From JBLNDJ01 sp050261515 (lineage in GTDB: Bacteria > Acidobacteriota > Terriglobia > Bryobacterales > Bryobacteraceae): a stretch of 64,000 nucleotides of DNA. Location of the stretch: the NCBI GenBank assembly GCA_050261515.1, contig JBLNDJ010000015.1:94033-158032 (forward strand), read 5' to 3'. The notes under the pieces are model-generated. The model had not been told where the DNA came from and did no database searches. It saw only the letters and a program-made list of their open reading frames with translations. The position numbers and the translations under genes are program-made. Positions 42,169-50,279 of this stretch are shown piece by piece (position 1 is the first letter of the stretch; every line of letters starts with the position of its first letter).

Positions 42169-43779
42169 TCAGGATACCCCGCCCCCATCCAGCGGTCTGT
42201 CCAGCACCTCTCGGATCTTCTTCGCCAGCGAGTCCTGGCTGAACGGCTTGCCCAGAAAGTCCACTTCCGGGTCGAGCACGCCGTGATGCACGATCGCGTT
42301 CTCCGTGTATCCGGAAAGATACAGCACGCGCATCGTGGGCCGCTGCTCGAGCAGGCGCACCGCCAGGTCCCGCCCGCTCATCCGCGGCATGACGACGTCG
42401 GTGAGCAGCAGGTCGATCGCCCCCGGGTGCTGCTGGCTGGCCTGAATCGCCTCCAGCGGATCGGCAGCCTTGATGACGTTATAGCCGCGCTGCTTCAGGA
42501 TCGTCCCGATCAGCTCGCGAACGCCCGGCTCGTCCTCCACCACCAGCACCGTCTCGGCGCCCTGGTCCGGGTCCGGCGTCTTGAGCGGCGCCGGCTCGTC
42601 CGTCGCCTCCCCCACCTGCGGGAAGTAGACCTTGAATGTCGCGCCGCGCCTCGGCTCGCTGTAGACCCAGATGTCGCCGCCGTTCTGCTTCACGATCCCG
42701 TACACGGTCGCCAACCCGAGCCCCGTTCCCTTCCCGATTTCTTTTGTCGTAAAGAACGGCTCGAAGATGTGCCGCCTGGTCTCAGCGTCCATGCCATGCC
42801 CGTTGTCGCTCACCGCCACCATCACGTAATCGCCCGGCCGCACGCCCAGGTGCATCCGCGTGTAGGTGTCGTCGAGATGCGTGAGCGCGGTCTCGATCGT
42901 GATCCGCCCCCCGCCGGGCATTGCGTCGCGCGCGTTCACGGCCAGGTTCACGATGATCTGCTCGAACTGCCCCGCGTCGATCCGGATGTTGCCGGCCGCC
43001 TCGTCCAGGCTGAACACCAGGTCGATGTCTTCCCCGATCAGCCGGCGCAGCATGGTCTCCGTTCTGCGCAGCAGCAGGTTCGCTTCGATCACCACCGGCT
43101 GCCGTATCTGCCGCCGGCTGAATGTGAGCAACTGGTTGGTCACGGCGCCGGCACGGTCGGCCGCCCTCAGCACTTCCTCGGCGTATTCCCTCAGCTCATC
43201 GCCCTGCTGCAACTGATCGAGCATCATCCGGTTGTATCCGGCGATGATCGTCAGCATATTGTTGAACTCGTGCGCCACGCCTCCGGCCAGCCGCCCGATC
43301 GCCTCCATCTTCTGAATGTGCGTGATCTGCGCTTCGAGCAGCTTCCGCTGCGTGATGTCGGTGACGAATGCGAGGCCGAAAACCCCTTCGTCCGTCTCGA
43401 TGTACGTCAGGCTCACCTCGACCGGGAACTCCGTGCCGTCCTTCCTCCGGCCCGCCAGGTCCAGGCCGATCCCCATCGGCCGTATTCGCGGCTTGGCCAT
43501 GTACTGGGCCCGGTGCCGCACGTGCGCGTCGCGGCTCCCCAGCGGCAGCAGGATCTCGATCGGTTGTCCCACCAGCTCGGCGCGGCTGTACCCGAACATC
43601 TCCTCCGCCTTTGCGTTGGCGATGATAATGCGCCCATCGCGGCTCGTGCTCAGAATTCCCTGTCCGGCCGAATCGAGCAGAGCGGGCAGAAACCGCTCGT
43701 GCTTCTGAACATATTCTTCAAGCCCCTTGCGCACAGCAACATCCGGTATACGGGCAGCCCCGGATTCTTCCTTTTGCAT
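42169..43779 (-). CDS. PAS-domain hybrid sensor histidine kinase with receiver
   Basis: 536 aa cytoplasmic protein without a membrane helix. A PAS domain (about 35-145, MFGYSRAELVGQPIEILLP) is followed by the phosphoacceptor His170 in GGVAHEFNNML, an ATPase domain with NLAVNARDAMPGGG, DNGHGMD and GLGLATV, and a C-terminal receiver with Asp461 in LLTDVVMPRMSG. The HEFNN form belongs to the hybrid kinases in which the receiver often tunes kinase activity. No cognate response regulator gene is adjacent. Confidence 0.93.
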   Translation of the reverse strand: MQKEESGAARIPDVAVRKGLEEYVQKHERFLPALLDSAGQGILSTSRDGRIIIANAKAEEMFGYSRAELVGQPIEILLPLGSRDAHVRHRAQYMAKPRIRPMGIGLDLAGRRKDGTEFPVEVSLTYIETDEGVFGLAFVTDITQRKLLEAQITHIQKMEAIGRLAGGVAHEFNNMLTIIAGYNRMMLDQLQQGDELREYAEEVLRAADRAGAVTNQLLTFSRRQIRQPVVIEANLLLRRTETMLRRLIGEDIDLVFSLDEAAGNIRIDAGQFEQIIVNLAVNARDAMPGGGRITIETALTHLDDTYTRMHLGVRPGDYVMVAVSDNGHGMDAETRRHIFEPFFTTKEIGKGTGLGLATVYGIVKQNGGDIWVYSEPRRGATFKVYFPQVGEATDEPAPLKTPDPDQGAETVLVVEDEPGVRELIGTILKQRGYNVIKAADPLEAIQASQQHPGAIDLLLTDVVMPRMSGRDLAVRLLEQRPTMRVLYLSGYTENAIVHHGVLDPEVDFLGKPFSQDSLAKKIREVLDRPLDGGGVS

Positions 43780-43871
43780 CCCGCCCCTCTTCCCCTGTCC
43801 AGACCATTGTGGCGGTTAATTGCTTCGATTCGCAACACGCCCTCAGTGCATGCCTCGCGCGTGCCCCATGC

Positions 43872-43877
43872 TAGCCT
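43872..43877 (+). promoter_or_regulatory. -10-like box TAGCCT for mutY
   Basis: TAGCCT ends 10 bases before the GTG start of mutY. It is a weak match to the consensus, but no Shine-Dalgarno lies between and the position fits the pattern of neighbouring genes. Confidence 0.25.
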
Positions 43878-43887
43878 GTGATTTCCC

Positions 43888-44889
43888 GTGCTCGAACCGG
43901 CCGAGTTCCGCCGCGCGCTCCTCCGCTGGTACCGGAAGGCGAAGCGCGATCTGCCCTGGAGGCTCACGCGCGATCCGTACCGAATCTGGCTCTCCGAGGT
44001 CATGCTCCAGCAGACGCGAGTAGCCGCCGCGCTGCCGTATTACGAGCGCTTTCTCCAAAGATTCCCGGACGCCGCCACGCTCGCCCGCGCGCCTGAGGCC
44101 GAAGTTCTCGCCGCCTGGGCGGGCCTCGGCTACTACTCGCGCGCGCGCAACGTCCATAAGGCCGCGAAACTGATCGCGCACGCCGGATTCCCGCGCGACT
44201 ATGACGGGATCCGCGCCCTGCCGGGCGTTGGCGACTACACAGCCGCCGCCGTGGCCAGCATCGCCTTCGATTTGCCGCACGCCGTCCTCGACGGCAACGT
44301 CATGCGCGTGCTCGCGCGCGTAACGAACGACGACGGGCGGCTCGATTCCTCCCCCACACGGACGCGCCTGCGCGATCTCGCCGCGGCAATGCTCGACCGA
44401 AAGCGTCCCGGCGAGCACAACCAGGCCCTCATGGAACTCGGCGCGACCGTCTGCCTCCCTGGTGCGCCGCTGTGCCTTGTCTGCCCCGTCGCGGCTTTCT
44501 GCGAGGCGCGCCGGCTCGGCCGCGAAGGCCGGCTGCCCGTAAAATCGCGCCCAGCCGAGCCGCTCCGCCTCGAATTGCAGTTCCTGGTCGTCCGCCGCAA
44601 CGGTTCGTACCTGCTCCGCCGGCGCCCCGCGGATTCCGGCCGCATGGCGGGCTTTTGGGAGCTGCCCGAACCGGCGCAGTTACCCGGCACAGCTCCCGCA
44701 GCCGCGCTCGGCAGCTTTCGCCACACCATCACGCATCACCACTACACCGTCACGGTCTTCGAGGCCGAGGCCCCCGGCGCCGCCCCCCACATTCCCCCGG
44801 ATTTCGAATGGATCCCCGCCGGCCGCCTCCACTCCATTCCGTTGAGCACGCTCGCCCGCAAGGCCCTCGCCCGAGCCGCGGGGAGATAA
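43888..44889 (+). CDS. mutY: A/G-specific adenine DNA glycosylase
   Basis: 333 aa from GTG 43888. The catalytic Glu37 (SEVMLQQT) and Asp135 (VLDGNVMR), the helix-hairpin-helix LPGVGDYTAAA and the [4Fe-4S] ligands Cys189, Cys196, Cys199 and Cys205 (C-x6-C-x2-C-x5-C) are intact. The C-terminal Nudix-like domain (about 220-333) recognises 8-oxoguanine. It removes adenine opposite 8-oxoG in base excision repair. Confidence 0.95.
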   Translation: MLEPAEFRRALLRWYRKAKRDLPWRLTRDPYRIWLSEVMLQQTRVAAALPYYERFLQRFPDAATLARAPEAEVLAAWAGLGYYSRARNVHKAAKLIAHAGFPRDYDGIRALPGVGDYTAAAVASIAFDLPHAVLDGNVMRVLARVTNDDGRLDSSPTRTRLRDLAAAMLDRKRPGEHNQALMELGATVCLPGAPLCLVCPVAAFCEARRLGREGRLPVKSRPAEPLRLELQFLVVRRNGSYLLRRRPADSGRMAGFWELPEPAQLPGTAPAAALGSFRHTITHHHYTVTVFEAEAPGAAPHIPPDFEWIPAGRLHSIPLSTLARKALARAAGR

Positions 44890-44926
44890 ACTCCGCCGGC
44901 GGCCCACTACTCTCTTTAGGAATCCT

Positions 44927-45727
44927 ATGCGCACTCTCACCTGTTGCGCCCTCGTGGCGCTCGCCCTCGCGGTGTCTCCGCTCGCCGCCGGCGCCTGCAG
45001 GCCGAACGCTCCGTGCTACTCGGCCGAAAGCATTGTCAACGCGGCCAGCAACGTCGCCGGCGATCCCATTGCGCCCTACACCTGGGTCAGCCTCTACGGC
45101 ACGGGCTTGTCGTTCAGCGCGCGCAACCGCACGGCCGAAGACATGCTCCCCGGTTTTGGCGGCGTCAACGTCCTGGTCAACAACCAGCCTGCGCTGTTGT
45201 CCTATATATCGCCGCTCCAGGTGAATTTTCTGGTCCCGTTCTCGATCACCTCGCCCGAAGCGAAAATCCAGGTCACGCGCGAGGGCACGGCCGGGCCCGA
45301 AGTCATTGTCAAGCTTTCCGACTGCTCGCCCGCCCTGTTCCAGATGGATGCCGGCACGGTAGTCGCGGCCGACCCCTCGAACCCCGAGCGATACACCGTC
45401 ATCACGCACGAGAACCCCTCCCGCGCCAACGACATCGTGATCCTTTACGCCACCGGTCTTGGCCCCTTCCTCTATCCGATGGACGACAACCTCGCGGAGT
45501 TGCCGCTCACCGCCAACCCGATCGCGCGCACGCCGGCATTCAGGCTGCTGCTCAATGATGAGCCGGTTGACGATCGCCTGGTCGAATACGTCGGCGCCGC
45601 GCCCGGTTTCATCGGCGTCTACCAGATCAACCTGCGGCTGCCCAACCCGGTCCCGGTCAATCCCGAAATCCGCATCGGTTTCGGCGAGCACCTCAGCCCG
45701 TTCGGCATTCACCTGCTCGCCAGATAG
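44927..45727 (+). CDS. TIGR03437-family secreted protein
   Basis: 266 aa with signal peptide 1-22. ESIVNAASNVAGDPIAP, VSLYGTGLS and LSYISPLQVNFLVPF are the hallmark of the Solibacter-type TIGR03437 domain, usually found as a C-terminal module of large secreted proteins. Here it stands alone and is nearly the whole protein. The function is unknown; the fold may be an Ig-like surface or adhesion module. TTTAGGAATCCT before the ATG gives a moderate ribosome site. Confidence 0.85.
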   Translation: MRTLTCCALVALALAVSPLAAGACRPNAPCYSAESIVNAASNVAGDPIAPYTWVSLYGTGLSFSARNRTAEDMLPGFGGVNVLVNNQPALLSYISPLQVNFLVPFSITSPEAKIQVTREGTAGPEVIVKLSDCSPALFQMDAGTVVAADPSNPERYTVITHENPSRANDIVILYATGLGPFLYPMDDNLAELPLTANPIARTPAFRLLLNDEPVDDRLVEYVGAAPGFIGVYQINLRLPNPVPVNPEIRIGFGEHLSPFGIHLLAR

Positions 45728-45737
45728 CGCGATCCGC

Positions 45738-45743
45738 TATACT
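45738..45743 (+). promoter_or_regulatory. -10-like box TATACT for the DinB-like gene
   Basis: TATACT ends 7 bases before the ATG at 45751, with no Shine-Dalgarno between. Transcription would begin at the start codon. Confidence 0.45.
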
Positions 45744-45750
45744 CGCATCC

Positions 45751-46239
45751 ATGAAACGACTCCTGGGAACCCTGATCGTGCTTGCCATTCCCGCGCTCTC
45801 GGCCGGCCCCAATCTGGCCAAACACTGGAAGACCTCGAAGGAGTACACCATCGCCGTCGCCGAGAAGATGCCGGAGCAAGGCTACGACTTCCGCCCGAAC
45901 GCGGCCCAGATGACCTTCGCCCAGCAACTCGTCCACATCGCCGAGGCGAACGGCTTCTTCATCTCCACGCTGACCGGCGCCAAGTCTCCCGTTGCCAAAC
46001 CCGAGAAACTCGACAAAGCGTCCGTCATCAAAATGCTCAACGACTCCTTCGACTGGGACATCAAGTCGATCGAAGGACTTACGCCAGAGCAGCTCTCGAA
46101 ACAGGTGAAGCTCGAAGGCGGGATGATGAGCGGACTGGAAGCCATCCTTCTCGCCATGGACCACACCACGCACCACCGCGGCCAGTGCATCGTCTACCTC
46201 CGCGCCAGGGACATCGCGCCGCCCGACTACCAGTTCTGA
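45751..46239 (+). CDS. secreted DinB-fold protein
   Basis: 162 aa: a signal peptide (1-18) precedes a DinB/YfiT four-helix bundle. Metal-binding histidines are at LVHIAE and in MDHTTHHRGQ (His-x3-His type), the usual triad of the fold. Known relatives are thiol transferases or metal hydrolases in the cytoplasm; export is typical of the acidobacterial copies. The substrate is unknown. It lies 24 bases after the TIGR03437 gene. Confidence 0.82.
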   Translation: MKRLLGTLIVLAIPALSAGPNLAKHWKTSKEYTIAVAEKMPEQGYDFRPNAAQMTFAQQLVHIAEANGFFISTLTGAKSPVAKPEKLDKASVIKMLNDSFDWDIKSIEGLTPEQLSKQVKLEGGMMSGLEAILLAMDHTTHHRGQCIVYLRARDIAPPDYQF

Positions 46240-46260
46240 TGGGCCCCCTGTTAGGCCCCC

Positions 46261-46266
46261 TATACT
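46261..46266 (+). promoter_or_regulatory. -10-like box TATACT for the DinG-like helicase gene
   Basis: TATACT ends 9 bases before the ATG at 46276. A short GGGCCCCCTGTTAGGCCCCC segment precedes it. No Shine-Dalgarno is seen. Confidence 0.4.
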
Positions 46267-46275
46267 GATTAGGGA

Positions 46276-48201
46276 ATGCCCATCGCGGACACCCTGACCG
46301 TCCGGCAGTTCTTTTCGCGCAGGGGCCTGCTCGCCCGCTGCCACCCGGCCTACGAATTCCGCCCCGGGCAGCTCGAGATGGCCGAGGCTGTCGAGTGCGC
46401 GCTCGCCGAGCGCCGCCACCTGATTGCCGAAGCGGGCACCGGCACGGGCAAAACGCTCGCCTACCTCGTCCCGGCCATTCTCTCCGGCAAGCGGGTCGTC
46501 ATCTCCACCGGAACGAAGAACCTCCAGGAGCAGCTCTTCTACAAGGACGTGCCCTTCCTGCAACAGCACCTCGGCCGCGACCTCCAGGTCTGCTATATGA
46601 AGGGCCGCAACAACTACGCCTGCCGCCAGAAAATCTACGACGCAGAAAAAGACCTGCTGCTCGAGGGCCTCGAAGAAGTAGCCGATTTCGAGATCATCCG
46701 CAACTGGGAAAAGACCACCGAAACCGGCGATCGCGCCGAAATCAAGACCCTGCCCGAAGACACCGGAGCCTGGGCCAAAATCGACGCCCGCCGCGAGCTC
46801 TGCACCGGCCAGAAGTGCCCGCAGTTCGACCGCTGCTTCCTCACGCGCATGCACCAGCGCGCCTACGAGAGCGACATCATCATCGTCAACCACCACCTCT
46901 TCTTCGCCGACCTCGCCGTCAAGGAGCAGGAGTATGCGGGCATCATCCCCGAATACGCCGCCGTCGTGCTCGACGAAGCGCACGAGATCGAGGACATCGC
47001 CGGGCAGTACTTCGGCATCTCCGTCAGCAACTACCAGTTCGAGGAGCTGCGCCGCGATATCGGCGCCGTCGCGCGCCGACGCAACTTCGGCTCGCAGGAG
47101 CTCGACCGCATCCTGATCGCCGTCGGCGACGCCGCCGCGCGATTCTTCGCCCTGTTCGGCGGCTACGAAGGCCGCACCGGCTTCCGCGACCACGAGCAGT
47201 TCATCGAGCACCACGCGGAGCAATACAGCGACGTGCAGCATGGCCTCGAGCTGATCTCGGCCCACTTGCAGCTCATCAAGGACGCGCCCGAGGAAGCCAT
47301 CCCCCTGTTCACCCGCGCCGCCGCCCTCGCCAAGAACCTCGAGCTCTGGATGAAGGGCAACGACCGCCGCTTCGTCTACTGGATCGAGCGCCGCGGCCGC
47401 GGCTGCTTTCTCCAGGCAACGCCCATCGATGTCTCGCAGTTGCTCGCGGAAAAGCTGTTCAACAACGTCGAAACCGTCGTCCTCACGTCGGCAACGCTCG
47501 CCGTCTCGGGCAATTTCGACTACTCGCGCAAGCGCCTCGGGCTCGAATCCGCACGGACACTGATCGTTCCCGGCCACTTCGATTACCCGAACCAGGCGCT
47601 CTTCTACGTCCCGCAGCACCTTCCGGACCCGCGCAACCCCGGCTTCGCGGCCGCCGCCTCCGACGAAATCGCGCGTATTCTGCGGGCCAGCCGCGGCCGC
47701 GCGTTCGTGCTCTTCACCAGCTACCAGCAGATGCGAGCCGTCTACGACCGCGTCTCTTTCGAAATCGAATACCCCACGCTGATGCAGGGCACCGGCCCGC
47801 GCTCGGCCCTGCTCGAAGAATTCCGCGCGACCCCCAACAGCGTCCTTTTCGCGACTTCCTCGTTCTGGCAGGGGGTGGACGTGCCCGGCGACCAGTTGAG
47901 CTGCGTCATCATCGACAAGCTTCCGTTCGCCGTGCCGAACGATCCGGTGGTGGAGGCGCGCATCGCCGCCCTCCGCGAAGAAGGCGGGAATGCGTTCTAC
48001 GAGTACCAGATCCCGCAGGCGGCGCTGGCGCTCAAACAGGGCTTCGGCCGGCTGATCCGCAGCGCCTCGGATCGCGGCGTGCTGGTTCTGTTGGATAATC
48101 GTATCAGCAAGCAACGGTACGGGCGGGTTTTCTTCGACAGCCTCCCTCCCTACCGCTTCACCACCAATTTCAGCGACGTGGAGACTTTTTTCGATGTTTG
48201 A
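46276..48201 (+). CDS. DinG/XPD-type ATP-dependent DNA helicase
   Basis: 641 aa superfamily 2 helicase. Walker A is AEAGTGTGKT (51-60), Walker B DEAHEIED, and the iron-sulfur ligands Cys116, Cys176, Cys181 and Cys187 match the XPD-type [4Fe-4S] domain. Late motifs include SSFWQGVDVPGD and QGFGRLIRS. The DinG class unwinds 5'-3', including R-loops and forked DNA. The last 8 bases overlap queD. Confidence 0.93.
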   Translation: MPIADTLTVRQFFSRRGLLARCHPAYEFRPGQLEMAEAVECALAERRHLIAEAGTGTGKTLAYLVPAILSGKRVVISTGTKNLQEQLFYKDVPFLQQHLGRDLQVCYMKGRNNYACRQKIYDAEKDLLLEGLEEVADFEIIRNWEKTTETGDRAEIKTLPEDTGAWAKIDARRELCTGQKCPQFDRCFLTRMHQRAYESDIIIVNHHLFFADLAVKEQEYAGIIPEYAAVVLDEAHEIEDIAGQYFGISVSNYQFEELRRDIGAVARRRNFGSQELDRILIAVGDAAARFFALFGGYEGRTGFRDHEQFIEHHAEQYSDVQHGLELISAHLQLIKDAPEEAIPLFTRAAALAKNLELWMKGNDRRFVYWIERRGRGCFLQATPIDVSQLLAEKLFNNVETVVLTSATLAVSGNFDYSRKRLGLESARTLIVPGHFDYPNQALFYVPQHLPDPRNPGFAAAASDEIARILRASRGRAFVLFTSYQQMRAVYDRVSFEIEYPTLMQGTGPRSALLEEFRATPNSVLFATSSFWQGVDVPGDQLSCVIIDKLPFAVPNDPVVEARIAALREEGGNAFYEYQIPQAALALKQGFGRLIRSASDRGVLVLLDNRISKQRYGRVFFDSLPPYRFTTNFSDVETFFDV

Positions 48202-48577
48202 AGTGTCGGTGGAAGAGACCTTCGCGGCCGGGCACGCTTTGCGGAATTACCGCGGCAAGTGCGAAAACGTGCACGGCCACAACTACCGTGTGCGCGTCCT
48301 GATCGAAGGCGCCACCCTCGACCGCGCCGGCCTGCTCGTCGATTTCGTCGAGTTGAAACGCGCCCTGCGCGGCATCATCGAGAAACTCGACCACCGCTTT
48401 CTGAACGACGTCCCGCCCTTCGACGAGCTGAACCCCTCGGCCGAAAACATGGCCCGCTACTTCTACGAGGAAATGGCGAAGCAGCTCAACGGCACGGCCC
48501 GCGAAAACGCGGTCCGCGTCTCCGAAGTGAAGCTCTGGGAAACCGACACCGCAACCGCGACCTACCGCCAGCCGTAA
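48194..48577 (+). CDS. queD: 6-carboxytetrahydropterin synthase
   Basis: 127 aa. The zinc histidines are His14 (AAGHALRN), His27 and His29 (VHGHNY), and the catalytic Cys23 lies in GKCENVHGHN. This enzyme makes 6-carboxytetrahydropterin from dihydroneopterin triphosphate, the first dedicated step of queuosine/7-deazaguanine synthesis. No other que gene is in the window. Overlap with the helicase gene by 8 bases indicates a joint transcript. Confidence 0.93.
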   Translation: MFEVSVEETFAAGHALRNYRGKCENVHGHNYRVRVLIEGATLDRAGLLVDFVELKRALRGIIEKLDHRFLNDVPPFDELNPSAENMARYFYEEMAKQLNGTARENAVRVSEVKLWETDTATATYRQP

Positions 48578-48585
48578 CAAAATCT

Positions 48586-48658
48586 CACCGCAGAGACGCA
48601 GAGAGCGCAGAGAAATTCTTTAGATGTTTTTCTCTGCGTTCTCTGCGTCTCTGCGGTG
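48586..48658. repeat. long perfect-like palindrome in the queD-amidase gap
   Basis: The 30-base arms (48586-48615 and 48629-48658) pair at 29 of 30 positions around a 13-base loop. The arms are built of CGCAGAGA units (CCGCAGAGACGCAGAGAG). The same unit is known to me as a dispersed palindrome in unrelated environmental bacteria. It lies between convergent genes, so it could also act as a terminator. Confidence 0.8.
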
Positions 48659-48665
48659 AAGTAGT

Positions 48666-50090
48666 TTAGACCGCTGGCCGCCGCCGATGCCAGTCCGTGC
48701 GCTTCTGGAACTCCCGCCCGATCGCGATAAGTAGCGACTCCGAGAACGGCCGCCCCACAAGCTGTATCCCCACGGGCATTCCGTCCGCGAACCCGCACGG
48801 CAGAAACAGCGCCGGAAGCCCCGCCAGATTCCCCGCCGCGCTCAACTCCGAGAGCCCCTTGTCGTTGGGTTGCGGGCGCTCCGGCTCCTGGTCGAGCGGG
48901 TCGGCGACCTTCGTCGCCGGCCCCGGGCAGGAGAACGAGACCAGCGCGTCGAGGTCGATGAACATCTTGCGGAACGCCTCCTGGATCAGCCGGCGCACGC
49001 GCATCGCCTTGAGGTAATCCTTCGCCGGAGTCTCCAGGCCCGCCTTCAACCCCGCGATCTGCCGCTGGTCGGCCAGCTCGTTCACGCGCCCGCTCTCGAT
49101 CAGCTCCTGAAACACCGATGAGCCCTCGGCATCGATCACCAGCCCCGCCACAGCCTCGTACGGGAACGCGGGCAGAGCCGTCTCTTTCACCTCGACGCCA
49201 ATGGCGCGGATCGTAGCGATCGCCGCCTGGAACGCCGGCCGCGCCGCGGGCTCCGCCCACGCCTCGAAATCCACGGGCGCGAACCCCACTCGCAGCGTCT
49301 TCAGGTCCCGATCGTACTGCGGAGCGTAGTAGAACCCCTTCCCCGCCGAGCCCGGATCGTCCGAATCGCCGCCCGCGATCACGCTCAGCACGAGTCCGCA
49401 GTCCTCGGCCGACCGGCACATCGGGCCGATCTTGTCCATCGTCCAGGAAAGCGGCATTGCCCCGTGCCGGCTCACATACCCGTACGTCGGCCGCAGGCCC
49501 GTGATGCCGCAGTACGCCGACGGTGTCATGATCGAGCCCCACGTCTCCGATCCCAGCGCGAACGGCACCAGCCCCGCCGCCACCGCGCTGCCGGAGCCGC
49601 TCGAGGACCCGCCCGACCACCGCGACCGGTCCCACGGATTCAGCCCCGGGCCGAACATCGACGCCGACGCGTAGCGGTATCCGCCGCCGCCCGCCAGTTC
49701 CACCATCGCGAGCTTCCCTACCAGCGGCGCGCCCGCCTTTTGCAGCTTTCGGATCACCGTTGCGTCGTAGTCGAACACCTGCGACGCATACGGCCGCGCG
49801 CCCCATGTAGTCTTCTGCCCGGCGACGCTCAGCAGGTCCTTCGCCGCGTACGGAATGCCCTGCAGCGGCCCGCGGAAGCGGCCGCGCTTGAACTGATCGT
49901 CCACGTCTTTGGCCTGCTTGACGGCGCTTCCGCCGAGCGGCAGCGCAAGCGCGTTGTACCGCGGCCCCAGCTTCTCGAGGCGCTGCGCGAACGCGCGCGT
50001 CAGCTCGATCGCCGAAAACTCCCGCGCGCGCAGCTTTGCCGCCAGTTCGCTCGTCGTGGCGAAGAAAATGTCGTCGGTGAAGTCGGCCAT
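48666..50090 (-). CDS. amidase signature family enzyme
   Basis: 474 aa. The Ser-cisSer-Lys triad is visible: Lys84 (YAAKDLL), the cis-Ser in GGSSSGSGSA (about 161-169) and the nucleophile Ser186 in SETWGSI. It resembles GatA in length but lacks GatB/C neighbours, so it is more likely a general amide hydrolase. The usual TGGSIR is here TWGSIM, so the loop differs. No signal peptide is present. It starts 3 bases after the 61-residue Tat-signal gene. Confidence 0.88.
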   Translation of the reverse strand: MADFTDDIFFATTSELAAKLRAREFSAIELTRAFAQRLEKLGPRYNALALPLGGSAVKQAKDVDDQFKRGRFRGPLQGIPYAAKDLLSVAGQKTTWGARPYASQVFDYDATVIRKLQKAGAPLVGKLAMVELAGGGGYRYASASMFGPGLNPWDRSRWSGGSSSGSGSAVAAGLVPFALGSETWGSIMTPSAYCGITGLRPTYGYVSRHGAMPLSWTMDKIGPMCRSAEDCGLVLSVIAGGDSDDPGSAGKGFYYAPQYDRDLKTLRVGFAPVDFEAWAEPAARPAFQAAIATIRAIGVEVKETALPAFPYEAVAGLVIDAEGSSVFQELIESGRVNELADQRQIAGLKAGLETPAKDYLKAMRVRRLIQEAFRKMFIDLDALVSFSCPGPATKVADPLDQEPERPQPNDKGLSELSAAGNLAGLPALFLPCGFADGMPVGIQLVGRPFSESLLIAIGREFQKRTDWHRRRPAV

Positions 50091-50093
50091 GAG

Positions 50094-50279
50094 TTATTGC
50101 GCCCGGAACTGGAACGCCGGCTCGGACGTGACGGGGACCTTGAATTCGCGGATCTTGAGGGCTGCTTTGCGCGCGTCCTCGACGGCGGCCTTGTACGACT
50201 CCTCGGGCGATTGCGCCTCGCCGCGCGCCGCCGCCGGCAGCAGCACGGCCGCGGCCAGTTCCCTGCGCGTGAGTTTCAT
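50094..50279 (-). CDS. 61-residue Tat-signal-like protein between aroDE and the amidase
   Basis: MKLTRRELAAAVLLPAAARG is a twin-arginine-like signal; only about 35 residues follow, with charged helical composition (SYKAAVEDARKAALKI). ATG 50279 overlaps the aroDE stop (ATGA), and the stop lies 3 bases before the amidase ATG, so the three are translationally coupled. Too small for a catalytic domain. It is possibly an exported helper or an amidase partner. Confidence 0.6.
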   Translation of the reverse strand: MKLTRRELAAAVLLPAAARGEAQSPEESYKAAVEDARKAALKIREFKVPVTSEPAFQFRAQ

